A DNA stretch of 64,000 bases from Myxococcales bacterium (lineage in GTDB: Bacteria > Myxococcota_A > Polyangia > Nannocystales > Nannocystaceae): assembly GCA_020633335.1 (NCBI GenBank), contig JACKDU010000004.1, forward strand, positions 620,001-684,000, given 5' to 3'. Each line of letters opens with the position of its first letter. The first letter of the stretch is position 1. Shown piece by piece: positions 1 to 8,177 of this stretch. The position numbers and the translations under genes are program-made. The notes below the pieces were generated by a model. It ran no database searches, was not told the origin of the DNA, and saw only the letters and a program-made list of their open reading frames with translations.

Positions 1-1
1 G

Positions 2-493
2 ACCGCGCTGATGTACGACCCGCCGCAGAACGGCGCGCCGGCGATGCTCGCCAAGGCCGGCGACTACGCCGAGATCGCCAAGACCGGCGCCGACTTCGAG
101 ATCGCGTCGGACAAGAAGATCATGGTCGCCCAGTACATGCAGGGCCAGGGCGCCGGCGGCAACTCGGGCGATCCGGCGATGGCCCTGGCGGTCGCCACGG
201 ATCAGTACCGCTCGAGCTATTTGATCCACGCGCCGACCAACTACGAGTCGAACTACGTGAACATCACCGCGCCGATGGGCGCGACCGTCAACCTCGACGG
301 TATGGCGGTCGGCGGCTTCGTGGCGATCGGCAACACCGGGTATGGCGTCGCCCGGGTCAAGCTCAACAACAACGGGGACGGGAATCACACCTTCGATGGG
401 AATCAGCCCTTTGGGGTGTCGATCTATGGGTATGGTCAGTACACGTCGTACTGGTACCCGGGCGGGCTCGACCTCGAGATCCTGCCGCAGTAA
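2..493 (+). CDS. IgGFc-binding-type surface protein, C-terminal part (5' end outside window)
   Basis: The reading frame is open from the first bases, so the gene begins upstream and only about the last 163 residues are seen. The visible part has the look of an IgGFc-binding-type domain: RSSYLIHAPTNYESNYVNI in the middle and GYGQYTSYWYPGGL close to the end. In myxobacteria this domain occurs in large secreted or surface lipoproteins of unknown ligand. No signal peptide or anchor can be judged because the start is missing. The stop is a TAA at 491-493, followed by an inverted repeat. Family assignment is from memory of the motif pattern; the function on the cell surface is inferred. Confidence 0.7.
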   Translation, partial: TALMYDPPQNGAPAMLAKAGDYAEIAKTGADFEIASDKKIMVAQYMQGQGAGGNSGDPAMALAVATDQYRSSYLIHAPTNYESNYVNITAPMGATVNLDGMAVGGFVAIGNTGYGVARVKLNNNGDGNHTFDGNQPFGVSIYGYGQYTSYWYPGGLDLEILPQ

Positions 494-508
494 GAGCTCC
501 CCCAGACG

Positions 509-559
509 CCCCAGAACCGCTTGATCGGCTGCAGTTGCACGAATTCGGGCGTTCTGGGG
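509..559 (+). terminator. Inverted repeat after the IgGFc-binding-type gene
   Basis: CCCCAGAAC (509-517) pairs perfectly with GTTCTGGGG (551-559), enclosing a 33-base loop, starting 15 bases after the stop. There is no T-run after it, so it may be a factor-dependent terminator or mRNA-stabilising hairpin rather than an intrinsic terminator. Confidence 0.35.
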
Positions 560-662
560 GAGCGGAACGCCGGGCCCTCGCGGAGCCCATGACGCCCCGG
601 GAGGGCCCGGCGAGCGTGTCGCATGGAGGCGCAGGCCCCGCCGCCCACCGCATTTCAGGCCC

Positions 663-689
663 TTGACATCATACCGTCGTCGTTATAAG
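663..689 (+). promoter_or_regulatory. Candidate promoter of the toxin-antitoxin pair
   Basis: A perfect TTGACA (663-668) is followed after 15 bases by TATAAG (684-689). The spacing is short of the usual 17, so this is tentative. A GGAGGAAGG ribosome-binding site (711-719) and GTG (723) follow, in front of the HigB-like gene. Confidence 0.35.
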
Positions 690-722
690 GTCTCTCGTCC
701 CTGGTAGCAGGGAGGAAGGCAA

Positions 723-1068
723 GTGCAGAGAGGCGCAAAGCCGGGCACGAAAGTAATTTCTACCCCATCAAGAGAGGAGGCATCCAAGAGTACATCGACC
801 AACTTGACCCCAAACTCGCCGCTGCCGTCGTTGCCGCGCTCGTAGACATCGAGCGCCATGGAATCGCTGCGGGAACCGGCGTCGGATACGAGACCAAGAA
901 GCTTGACTCCACCATCTGGGAGATCAAGATCAAAACCAGCGATTCCTCTACGCTCACTCCAACGCGCGGGAGATCACCATTCTGGCCGCCTTCCGAAAAG
1001 AGACCAGAAAGACTCCCAAAGATGCACTGCGGCTCGCGCATCATCGCGCTCGCAGACTCAGACCATAG
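723..1068 (+). pseudogene. HigB/RelE-type toxin, two frameshifts
   Basis: Read with two single-base corrections, this encodes a phage-Gp49/HigB-like ribosome-dependent mRNA endonuclease of about 115 residues: a start at GTG 723 after GGAGGAAGG, then IFYPIKRGGIQEYIDQL, DSTIWEIKIK, and the typical C-terminal ITILAAFRKETRKTPKDAL before a TAG at 1066-1068. The frame slips near 757 (in the run ATTTC) and near 935 (in CAAAACC); both correspond to one missing base. The antitoxin follows 47 bases later, the usual toxin-first HigBA order. Either the toxin is dead and the antitoxin a remnant, or the two missing bases are sequencing errors like others in this window. Confidence 0.65.
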
Positions 1069-1115
1069 GGCCTAGAGCCTTTTCGTGCGGCGCAGCCTGC
1101 TGCACCAGCGCAAGT

Positions 1116-1442
1116 ATGTTCCCGTATGTCTGCTCCCACAGACAGTCGCCATCTGACCTCGAGACGTACGCCCAGCAGCGTGCCCGTCGAGATCCCGCGT
1201 GCACGAACCACCTCAAATGCGAGGTGTTCAAGCTCACCGTCGCCCGTCAAGTTCGAGCGCTTCGAGAGTCACGCAATGTGACTCAGCAAGAACTTGCAGA
1301 ACGTGTCGGCACCAAACAGCCATCAATCGCGCGCCTCGAGAGCGGTCGTGTGGTGCCGCGGCTCGATCTTCTCCTGAAGATCGCTATCGCCCTCGACTCA
1401 GAACTCGTCCTCAACTTCGAGGATCTTCCGAAACCGGTCTAG
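1116..1442 (+). CDS. HigA-type antitoxin, XRE helix-turn-helix
   Basis: A 108-residue protein with a Cro/C1-type helix-turn-helix in its second half: VRALRESRNVTQQELAERVG, then QPSIARLESGRVVPRLDLLLKIA. The region before it (DLETYAQQRARRDP) resembles the N-terminal arm of HigA antitoxins, which usually read like SDLxxYIxxRxARDPEF. Known members neutralise the HigB toxin and repress their own operon. The ATG at 1116 is the only convenient start downstream of the toxin stop, but no good ribosome-binding site precedes it and the first 14 residues look unlike the family, so the true start may be elsewhere. An intrinsic terminator follows 17 bases after the stop. Confidence 0.75.
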   Translation: MFPYVCSHRQSPSDLETYAQQRARRDPACTNHLKCEVFKLTVARQVRALRESRNVTQQELAERVGTKQPSIARLESGRVVPRLDLLLKIAIALDSELVLNFEDLPKPV

Positions 1443-1459
1443 ACCACGGATGCTGATAC

Positions 1460-1500
1460 GAGGGGGAGGGGAGACCGCCCCTCCCCCTCACTCTTTTCTT
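1460..1500 (+). terminator. Rho-independent terminator after the antitoxin gene
   Basis: GAGGGGGAGGGG (1460-1471) pairs perfectly with CCCCTCCCCCTC (1478-1489) around a six-base loop, and is followed by ACTCTTTTCTT. A 12-bp GC-rich stem with a T-rich tail is a strong intrinsic terminator. It may also serve the convergent hydrolase gene in part. Confidence 0.85.
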
Positions 1501-1639
1501 CGGGTCAGAGGGGTGATCGCGTACGCCCGCTCATGTCGTCGCCCGAGGCGACACGCGCCGTACTCGACTTCCCCGTCGACCTCACCGGAGCGCGGCCGAC
1601 CGCGCGAAGAGCCGCCGTCTCGAGTTCACGCTACCCCAT

Positions 1640-3103
1640 TCAGCCACGCCGCACCGCCAGGAACCACCGCCCCCGGAGGAAGCTGGCGGGCTCGCCATCC
1701 GCCATGAACACGAAGGTCATCGCCCCGAGCTCCGACCGACCACGGACGCGAAAGCGGTGATCGCCGAGGTGCTCGAGCACGAGCGGCGCAGCCGCTACGA
1801 GCGGCGCGGTGATCGTCAGCTCACCGCCCTCGGCCCGGACCGCGACCCCGAGCTCGAGATCGCCGATCACGTAGTCGCCGACGTAGCGCGCGGGCGCGGC
1901 CATCGGCGCCGGCGCCTCGGGGCCGACGCCGAGGAGGTCGTGGAGGGCGGCGGCGAGCGTCGCCCGCAGGTGGACGCCGGCGTTGGCGAGGACGACCACC
2001 GCGACCCCGCGCTCGGGCACGAGGAGGAGATCAGCCGCGAAGTCGCCGGTGTCGCCGCTCGCAAGGAGGAGCGCGCCGCCCCCCGGGAGCGCGCGGACCC
2101 GCAGCCCGGCGGCCTGGCCCTCGCCGGGGCGCTCATGGGTCGGCAGGGTCGGCGTGGTGAGGAGCTCGATCGCCGCCGCTGAGAGGGGTGAGCGGGCGGG
2201 ATCGACCAGGGCGAGCGCGAAGGCGGCGAGGTCGGGGGCCGAGGCGATCACGCCGCCCGCGGGGAGGGTCCAGGTCGCGCCGCCGGCCCCCAGCGCGAAG
2301 TCGTCGGCGACGTCGAGGGCGAAGGCGCCCTCGCCGCGGCCGAGGTGGCCGTGGGAAGCACCTGTCTCAACAGACATCTTCGGATCGACGCTGATCCGAT
2401 CGAGGCCGAGGGGCGCGAGGAGGCGGCGGCGGAGGAGCGCGCCCCAGGGCTCGCCCGTCGCCCGCTCGATCGCCGCGCCGATCACCGCGTAGCCGACGTT
2501 GGCGTAGCTCCAGATCGCCCCGGGATCGGCGATCAGCTCGCGCTCGCCGAGCGCCCGCAGCCAGCCCTCTCGCCCCGCCGACGCGGCGCCAGGCCCGAGC
2601 TCGGCGAGGCCGGCGCTGTGGGTCAGGAGCTGGCGGAGGGTCACCGCCGCGAGGCGATCGTCGACGCCCTCGGCGAGCTCGGGGAGGACGCGGGCGAGGG
2701 GCGCGTCGAGCTCGAGGACCCCGTCGTCGACCAGCGCGAGGGCGAGGGCCGCGGTCATCACCTTGGTCAGCGAGCCGATCCGAAAGGCGGTCTCGGGGGC
2801 GATCCGCGGGCCGCCAGCGCGGGCCCGGCCCCAGGTGACGACGCGCGGGGCCGCCCCGCCCTCGGCGATCGCCAGGCTGGCGCCGACGACCCCGAGGCTC
2901 GCCGCCTCGCCGCAGAGGGCGCGGATCACCCCGCGGTGGCGGAGCGGCGCGTCGGCGTGGGCGGCGACGCAGGCGATCCGCGGGTCCTCCGCGGCCTCGG
3001 CCGAGGGCGCCGCGGCTGGTCGGGCCGCCGCGGGCTCGTGCGCTTCGGCGTGGTCGGCGATCAGGAGCGCCGCCCCAAGGACATGTCCAAAGAGACATAG
3101 CAC
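1640..3103 (-). CDS. Serine beta-lactamase-family hydrolase (class C / PBP4* type)
   Basis: 487 residues of the beta-lactamase-related serine hydrolase family, which includes class C beta-lactamases, D-Ala carboxypeptidases and esterases. The nucleophile motif SLTK is at about residue 111 (FRIGSLTKVMTA) and the YxN motif at about 200 (WSYANVGYAVIG). The third motif, usually HxG or KTG, may be represented by SGDTGDF. A C-terminal beta-rich domain (YVGDYVIGDLELGV onwards) is typical of the esterase-like members, so peptide or ester hydrolysis is as likely as drug resistance. The N-terminus is hydrophobic and Ala-rich, suggesting export. The start is a GTG at 3103, 12 bases after the stop of the dioxygenase gene, so the two probably share a transcript. 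A GGACATGTC repeat lies over its first codons. Confidence 0.8.
   Translation of the reverse strand: MLCLFGHVLGAALLIADHAEAHEPAAARPAAAPSAEAAEDPRIACVAAHADAPLRHRGVIRALCGEAASLGVVGASLAIAEGGAAPRVVTWGRARAGGPRIAPETAFRIGSLTKVMTAALALALVDDGVLELDAPLARVLPELAEGVDDRLAAVTLRQLLTHSAGLAELGPGAASAGREGWLRALGERELIADPGAIWSYANVGYAVIGAAIERATGEPWGALLRRRLLAPLGLDRISVDPKMSVETGASHGHLGRGEGAFALDVADDFALGAGGATWTLPAGGVIASAPDLAAFALALVDPARSPLSAAAIELLTTPTLPTHERPGEGQAAGLRVRALPGGGALLLASGDTGDFAADLLLVPERGVAVVVLANAGVHLRATLAAALHDLLGVGPEAPAPMAAPARYVGDYVIGDLELGVAVRAEGGELTITAPLVAAAPLVLEHLGDHRFRVRGRSELGAMTFVFMADGEPASFLRGRWFLAVRRG
3079..3098 (+). repeat. GGACATGTC-type 20-bp motif, copy 1
   Basis: The 20 bases GGACATGTCCAAAGAGACAT lie over the first codons of the hydrolase gene. 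Two further copies with one or two mismatches are at 42779-42798 and, on the other strand, at 55908-55927. The motif contains the palindrome GGACATGTCC plus a second GACAT half-site. Confidence 0.5.
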
Positions 3104-3115
3104 AGCGCCGACGCC

Positions 3116-4408
3116 CTACCTCCGGCGCGAGCGCACGATCACCCGCGCGCGCGGAGGCGGCTCCGCCTCCTGCGCGGGCGCGGGCGCGGGCTCGGACTCG
3201 CCGCCGATGATCACCTCGTGGAACTCGCTGCCCCGCGGGACGACGACGATCGCCGCCTGGTGATACCATTGCTCGGCCGCGCCGCCCTCGTTGCCGGTCC
3301 AGGGCTCGTAGGAGCGCTCGTAGGCCGCCCGCTGGTGAGGATCGCCGATGCCGATCACCGCGCCGTCGTCGGCCGGCTCGTCGCAGCCCTGGCAGGGCGC
3401 GCCGGCGCCGTCGATCCAGTGATCGAGGGTGAGCTCGATCCCGAGGCGCCGACCGTAGCCCCCGGGCGGGATCCCGAAGCCTGGGTCGCCGCCCTCCTCG
3501 TCGATCTCAAAGGCCTCGTGGACGTCGGCGAGCGCGAGGAAGGTGTCGTAGCCGAGCTCGGCGCTGACCACCCGGAGGGCGTCGGCGCGGACGCGGTCGC
3601 CGTTCTTGAGGCCGGCCCACTCGAGGCCCTGCGCCGAGTAGTGGTGCTCGAAGAGGTAGACGAGCCACGGCGACGCCGGCTCGGCGGGCTCCGGCCCGAA
3701 GTAGGCCCGCAGCGCGCCCGCGAGCTCGGGGAAGGGGCCGTCGGCCGCGGGCGCCTCGTCGTCGCCCTCGACGTGGACGCCGTAGGTGAGGGCGACCCGG
3801 TGGCCGCGGGTCACCGGGCGGATCTCGTGGATGCAGTCGGTGTAGAAGCCGAGGAACGCGATCTGATCGCGGCGCTCGGCCGCGGTGTCGTAGGTGACCT
3901 GCGCATCGCCGTGGCTCACCACCACCGCGCCGCCCTCGTACTCGCTCGGCAGGAGGACGACCAGGGTCGCGCGCATGGTCGGGTCCCGCTCGGTGTCGCG
4001 GTGCGGCGCGAAGAAGTGGCCCTCGCGGTAGATCAGGAGCTTGTGCAGGCGCGCGGAGACCTCGGCGTCCGGCGGCAAGCCGAGGGCCTCGCTCACCTCC
4101 TGCAGCCCGCGCTCGAAGCGACGCGACCACACCCGGGGATCGAGGTGGACCCGCTCCCCGGCGATCTCGAGGGAGTCGCGGACGCCGGCGTCGTGGCGGG
4201 TCTGATCGCGGTAGCCGAAGGGCGAGGGCGCGGCCGCGGCGATCAGCGCCTTCGCGCTCGCCTCGTCGATCGGCACCTCGATATGGCCGACGCCGTCGAC
4301 GTCGACGCCGAGGCCCTGCGCGGGCTCGCGGTGGAGGGAGGAGAAGCTCCCGCGCGCCCGCAGGCGGGCGAGGGCGCGGTCGACGCGAGCAATGGTTGGA
4401 TCGCTCAT
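3116..4408 (-). CDS. 2-oxoglutarate/Fe(II)-dependent dioxygenase (prolyl 4-hydroxylase-like)
   Basis: 430 residues. The N-terminal half carries the double-stranded beta-helix core of prolyl-4-hydroxylase-like oxygenases: the iron ligands HxD in FFAPHRDTER, the distal His in DCIHEIRPVTRGHR and the Arg two residues later that would hold 2-oxoglutarate. Known members hydroxylate protein or small-molecule substrates; this substrate is unknown. The C-terminal 180 residues are not recognised. The start chosen is ATG 4408 because GAGGA lies just upstream; an in-frame ATG ten codons earlier has less support. It precedes the beta-lactamase-like gene by 12 bases, so they are probably co-transcribed. 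No signal peptide, so probably cytoplasmic. Confidence 0.8.
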   Translation of the reverse strand: MSDPTIARVDRALARLRARGSFSSLHREPAQGLGVDVDGVGHIEVPIDEASAKALIAAAAPSPFGYRDQTRHDAGVRDSLEIAGERVHLDPRVWSRRFERGLQEVSEALGLPPDAEVSARLHKLLIYREGHFFAPHRDTERDPTMRATLVVLLPSEYEGGAVVVSHGDAQVTYDTAAERRDQIAFLGFYTDCIHEIRPVTRGHRVALTYGVHVEGDDEAPAADGPFPELAGALRAYFGPEPAEPASPWLVYLFEHHYSAQGLEWAGLKNGDRVRADALRVVSAELGYDTFLALADVHEAFEIDEEGGDPGFGIPPGGYGRRLGIELTLDHWIDGAGAPCQGCDEPADDGAVIGIGDPHQRAAYERSYEPWTGNEGGAAEQWYHQAAIVVVPRGSEFHEVIIGGESEPAPAPAQEAEPPPRARVIVRSRRR

Positions 4409-4515
4409 CGTTCGTCCTCGCGGGTGATCCCACGCCAAGATCCGATCATCGCGTGACTCCGGCGATCGATTGGTAGCACAGGTCGTCGCCGATGTGGCGA
4501 CATGGCGACGCCGCG

Positions 4516-7251
4516 CTAGTCGCCCGCGTCGCCCTCGATCACCCGGACGATCCCGTTGCCGCCGTCGACCTCGATCACCTGCCCGCTGCGGATCTTCGAG
4601 GTCGCGTCAGCGACCCCGACGACCGCCGGGATCCCGTACTCGCGGGCGACCACGGCGCCGTGGGACATCGCCCCGCCCATCTCCATCACCAGGCCGCTGG
4701 CGGCGAGGAAGAGCGGCGTCCAGCCGGGGTCGGTCGCCGGCGCGACCAGGATCTCGCCGGGCGCGAGGCGGGCCTCGCGGGGGTCGAGGACCACGTGGGC
4801 GACCCCGCGGATGACCCCGGTCGAGGCCGCCGCGCCCCGCAGGGCGCCGTCTGGCGCGTCGACGGCCGCCGCCCCGCCGCCTGCGCCCGGCTCGGAGCCG
4901 TCCGAGAGGATAAACCTTGGGACATGTCGTCGCCGCATCTCGTGGGCCCGGGCGGCCGCCCTCGCGGCGATCTCCGCCCGGAGATCGGCGCCGTCGATGG
5001 CCGCCGCGATCTCGGCGAGGCGGAGGAAGAAGACGTCGTCGACCGCGTCGATCCGGCCGGCCTCGACCAGGGCGCCGCCGATCCGCCGAGCGAGCGCGCG
5101 GACCACCGCGATCGAGCGCACGAGCTCGAGCTTGGGCACCTCGCGGAGGCCGATCACCGCGCGGGCGCGGCGGAGGAGGCCCCGAACCAACCATCGGCGG
5201 CCGAGCCCGGCCGTCGCCGCCACCGCGTCGATCGCCGCCTCGGCCTCGGCGGCCCGGGTCGCGTGCTCGAGATCCGCGGCGCCGCCGGCCTCGACCGCCG
5301 CGAGGTAGCCGGCGAGGATCGAGAAGAGCTGGGTGGGCTCCTCGCGCCAGCGCGGGACCCCGACGTCGACCTCGGCGACCCCGCGCTCGCCGTGACGGGC
5401 GAGGAATTCGCCGAGCCCGGCCTGGAACGCCGGCGGCAGCGTCCCGGCGCTGTAGGCCGCCGCCAGCGCGCCCGCGGCCTCGCGGTGGATCGCCCGGGCG
5501 CTCGCCGGATCGCCGGAGAGGGCCCGCGCGAGCGCGAAGAGCTCGACGTCCATCGCCATCGTCGGGTTGCCCGGCAGGGCCCGCAGCGTCCCCTCGATCT
5601 CGGCCGCCGCCGCCCGCCCGCGGAGGAGGCGACGGGCGAGGTTGAGGGCCGCGAAGCCGCCGAAGACGTGGGGCATGATCCCGGTGACCAGCGGGAAGCC
5701 GGTGCCCGCGAGGATCGCCCGGATCGCCGCGAGGTTGGCCCGCGGGTCGTCGCTCATCGTGACCGCGCGGGCGGCCGCCGCCTCCGCGCAGCGACGCCCG
5801 CAGGCCGCCTGCGCGGCCGCCGGGGAGCGCAGCGTCCGGAGGAAGGAGACCGGCGCGCCGGTCCGCCGGGCGATCCTCCCGACCCGCCGGAGGAGCCGCA
5901 GCCTCCGCGTCGGCCGCGGCGAGAGGCGGGGCTCGGCGAGGAGCGCCGGCAGGAGCCCGTCGCTCCGCGCCTCCATCCGCCGCAGCACCTGGCTAGCGAA
6001 GCGGCGGCCGACCTCGCTGCGGATCAGCGGCGTGACGTCGAAGAGGAGGCGCTCGCCGCCGTCGATGACGAAGGGCGCGCCGACCTCGGGATCGATCGTC
6101 ATCCCCAGGCGACTAGCGACCCCGCCCATCATGTGCCGCCAGAGATCGCGGCCGAGCGGGGTCATCGGCTGCGGCACCCCCTGGGCGACGTTGAAGTTGA
6201 AGTAGACCCGGAGGTCGTCGTCCCCCGCCGGCGCCCCCTCGGGGAGCGGGTAGAGCGTGGTGATCGGCCGCGACTGCAGGATCCAGAGCGCGCCCCCGCG
6301 ATCGATCGCCCACTCGATGTCCTGCGGGGCGCCGAAGGCCGCGGCGATCCGCCGGCCCTCGGCCGCGAGGCGGCGGGCCGCGTCGTCGTCGATGCAGAGC
6401 GCGCCCCCGTCCGCCCCCGCGCCCGCGAGCTCGACCTCCACCGTGCCGCCGCCCTCGACCGCGTCGATCCGCCGCTGCTTGCGGCCGACCTCGCGGAGGG
6501 CGATCGACCCGTCGCTGGCGACCACCAGGCGATCGGGGTCGACCGCGCCCGAGACCACCGCCTCGCCGAGCCCGGGGTTCGCCTCGATCACCGCTCGCCG
6601 GCGGCTGCCGCCGATCGGATCGGCGGTGAAGAGGACGCCGGCGACCGCCGCCGGGACCAGGCGCTGGACCACCACCGCGAGCGCGAGGCCCTCGCCGGCG
6701 ACCCCGTGGGCGCGGCGGTAGACGACCGCCCGATCGCTGAAGAGCGACGCCCAACAATTCCGGATCGCGTCGACCAGCGCCGCCTCGCCGACGACGTTGA
6801 GGTAGGTGTCCTGCTGGCCGGCGAAGGCCGCCCCCTCGAGATCCTCGGCGGTCGCGCTCGAGCGGACCGCGACCGCCGCGTCGTCGCCGAGCTCGCGGTA
6901 GGCGCGGGCGACCGCGGCGACGATCGCCGGCGGCACCGGGAGCGCCGCGATCCGACGGCGGGCCTCGTCCGCGAGGGACTCGAGGTCGGCGAGCGAGCTC
7001 GCCGGGAGCGCGTCGATCGCCCGCAGGAGATCGTCGAGCGCGCCGCCGATCGCCGCCCGGTAGGCCGACGTGCCGACGCAGAAGCCAGCCGGCACCGGCG
7101 CGCCGACCCGGATCAGGGCGCCGAGGTTGGCCGCCTTGCCGCCGGCGATCGCCCCGTCGTCGCGATCGAGGGCGGCGAGCGCCAGCACCCAGGGCTCCGC
7201 CGCCCTGCCCGTCGCTCTCTCTGTCGTCGTCGTCGTCGTCGTCGTCGTCAT
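4516..7251 (-). CDS. Rifampicin phosphotransferase-like / PEP-utilising dikinase
   Basis: 911 residues with an N-terminal PEP synthase/PPDK ATP-grasp domain (IAGGKAANLGALIRVGAPVP at about 30-50; VRSSATAEDLEGAAFAGQQDT at about 130-150) and a C-terminal swivelling phosphohistidine domain (GGAMSHGAVVAREYGIPAVV, His in the SHG). It ends right after that domain and lacks the C-terminal PEP-binding TIM barrel of true PEP synthase. ATP-grasp, middle domain, then His domain is the order in rifampicin phosphotransferase, which inactivates rifamycins using ATP. Substrate is inferred; other antibiotic or metabolite kinases share this plan. The gene overlaps the upstream MarR gene by four bases (ATGA), so they are translationally coupled. 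The first residues are a run of Thr encoded by an ACG repeat. Confidence 0.75.
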   Translation of the reverse strand: MTTTTTTTTTERATGRAAEPWVLALAALDRDDGAIAGGKAANLGALIRVGAPVPAGFCVGTSAYRAAIGGALDDLLRAIDALPASSLADLESLADEARRRIAALPVPPAIVAAVARAYRELGDDAAVAVRSSATAEDLEGAAFAGQQDTYLNVVGEAALVDAIRNCWASLFSDRAVVYRRAHGVAGEGLALAVVVQRLVPAAVAGVLFTADPIGGSRRRAVIEANPGLGEAVVSGAVDPDRLVVASDGSIALREVGRKQRRIDAVEGGGTVEVELAGAGADGGALCIDDDAARRLAAEGRRIAAAFGAPQDIEWAIDRGGALWILQSRPITTLYPLPEGAPAGDDDLRVYFNFNVAQGVPQPMTPLGRDLWRHMMGGVASRLGMTIDPEVGAPFVIDGGERLLFDVTPLIRSEVGRRFASQVLRRMEARSDGLLPALLAEPRLSPRPTRRLRLLRRVGRIARRTGAPVSFLRTLRSPAAAQAACGRRCAEAAAARAVTMSDDPRANLAAIRAILAGTGFPLVTGIMPHVFGGFAALNLARRLLRGRAAAAEIEGTLRALPGNPTMAMDVELFALARALSGDPASARAIHREAAGALAAAYSAGTLPPAFQAGLGEFLARHGERGVAEVDVGVPRWREEPTQLFSILAGYLAAVEAGGAADLEHATRAAEAEAAIDAVAATAGLGRRWLVRGLLRRARAVIGLREVPKLELVRSIAVVRALARRIGGALVEAGRIDAVDDVFFLRLAEIAAAIDGADLRAEIAARAAARAHEMRRRHVPRFILSDGSEPGAGGGAAAVDAPDGALRGAAASTGVIRGVAHVVLDPREARLAPGEILVAPATDPGWTPLFLAASGLVMEMGGAMSHGAVVAREYGIPAVVGVADATSKIRSGQVIEVDGGNGIVRVIEGDAGD

Positions 7252-7724
7252 CGTCGTCCTCCTCGCGCCTCCGTCCGCCCGGCCGCCTCGGCGAGGAGGC
7301 GCATCCCCGCCAGCACCGTCGCCCGCTCCTCGGCGCTCAGCGCCTCCATCAATTCGAGCTGCGCGTCGGTCCGTCGATCCATGATCGAGGCGACGAGGCG
7401 GCGACCGGGCGCCGCCAGGGCGATCCTCCGCGAGCGCCGATCCTCCGGGTCCTCGCGGCGGGCGAGGAGGCCGCGGCGGACCAGGAGATCGAGGAGGCGG
7501 CTGGTCGCCGAGGGCGAGCGCCCGAGGGTCGCCGCGACCTCGCTCACCCGCCGCTCCTCGCCGTCGGAGAGGCTGAAGAGCACCGCCACCTGGGCGAGGG
7601 TCAGCTCGCTCCGGCCGAGGCGCGGCAGGAGCTCGACCAGGAGGCTCCGCACCATCACCCGGCGCGTCGCGGCGAGATCCGCGCGGAGGGCGGCCCGCTC
7701 CGCCTTGCTCGTCTTTGTGTGCAC
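7248..7724 (-). CDS. MarR-family transcriptional regulator
   Basis: 158 residues with the MarR winged helix: LGRSELTLAQVAVLFSLSDG, VAATLGRSPSATSRLLDLLV as the recognition helix region, then a wing with REDPEDRRSRRIAL. The DxR(S)xR pattern of the wing is characteristic. MarR proteins are dimeric repressors released by small ligands such as antibiotics or phenolics. It overlaps the phosphotransferase-like gene by ATGA, so it most likely regulates that gene together with itself. The start is a GTG at 7724, placed seven bases after a good minus-10 element, so the transcript may be leaderless; a shorter start within the first helix is possible. Confidence 0.85.
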   Translation of the reverse strand: MHTKTSKAERAALRADLAATRRVMVRSLLVELLPRLGRSELTLAQVAVLFSLSDGEERRVSEVAATLGRSPSATSRLLDLLVRRGLLARREDPEDRRSRRIALAAPGRRLVASIMDRRTDAQLELMEALSAEERATVLAGMRLLAEAAGRTEARGGRR

Positions 7725-7731
7725 GACTCAA

Positions 7732-7760
7732 ATAGTTCCAATCATGCAAATAATTTTCAA
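7732..7760 (-). promoter_or_regulatory. Promoter of the marR-rph-like operon
   Basis: On the minus strand, TTGAAA (7755-7760), a 17-base spacer and AACTAT (7732-7737) form a sigma-70-like promoter in an AT-rich island. Direct repeats related to ATTATTTG and ACTATTTG lie in it and could be regulator half-sites. The start codon lies only seven bases beyond the minus-10 element. Confidence 0.55.
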
Positions 7761-8177
7761 GGCCCGCCGACGCCCGCGGATCGAGGCCCACGCGGGCCCT
7801 CAGGGCGACGCGCCGACGCCCACCAGCGAGAGGATCCCCTCGTGCCCGCCGACGATCACCTCGGCGATCCCGTCGTCGTCGACGTCGACCGGGGTCGGCG
7901 TCCGTCGATGTCCGCTCCCGCCCAGGGCGAACTCTCCCGCTGACGCCCTCCCGATTCCAGCCCGAGCGGCCGCTGCTCCTCTACGTCGACGGCGCGCCGG
8001 TCTTCGAAGTCTGATCGCGCAATCTGCTCGACAACAAGCAAGAGTACCGACTCCTCGTTGAGGAGCGCCCCCGCCTCAGTCTGTCGGCGCTCAGCCCGCT
8101 CGCGCTCGCACACGTTGGAGTGCTCCTCTTGCTGTTGGCGAGCATCGCGCACCGAATGCGAAATTGCTCTATCCTGC
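7741..8177. other. Gene-poor stretch with decayed coding fragments
   Basis: About 440 bases between the marR promoter and the next gene hold no intact gene. A beta-propeller (FG-GAP) tail is recognisable on the minus strand at its left end. On the plus strand a short stretch ending at 8009 reads RPLLLYVDGAPVFEV before a stop, and a hydrophobic segment near 8110-8160 reads LALAHVGVLLLLLASIAH; neither has a start or a recognisable family. The segment looks like accumulated gene debris. Confidence 0.5.
7800..7905 (-). pseudogene. FG-GAP/VCBS repeat protein, C-terminal remnant
   Basis: About 34 codons on the minus strand read TPVDVDDDGIAEVIVGGHEG and continue a few residues to a TGA at 7800-7802. 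DxDxDG followed by a short beta strand is the calcium-binding loop of FG-GAP/VCBS propeller blades found in secreted proteins. No start or upstream blades are present, so this is a remnant. Confidence 0.5.

Noticed and set aside
927..942. Programmed frameshift in the HigB-like toxin
   Set aside because: CAAAACC is not a proper slippery heptamer in the reading frame, and a second slip occurs upstream; missing bases are the simpler explanation.
7222..7251. Trinucleotide (GTC/ACG) repeat at the start of the rph-like gene as a phase-variation switch
   Set aside because: Unit changes keep the frame, so it could vary the Thr run but not switch the gene; no other sign of phase variation.
4516..7251. 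Phosphoenolpyruvate synthase
   Set aside because: The protein ends after the phosphohistidine domain; the C-terminal PEP-binding TIM barrel is missing.
4492..8061. Very long open frames on the strand opposite the rph-like, acyl-carboxylase and many other genes
   Set aside because: They are opposite or frame-shifted shadows of high-GC genes: Arg/Pro/Gly-rich or Asp/Glu/Val-rich without domains or starts, while the chosen frames carry recognisable motifs.
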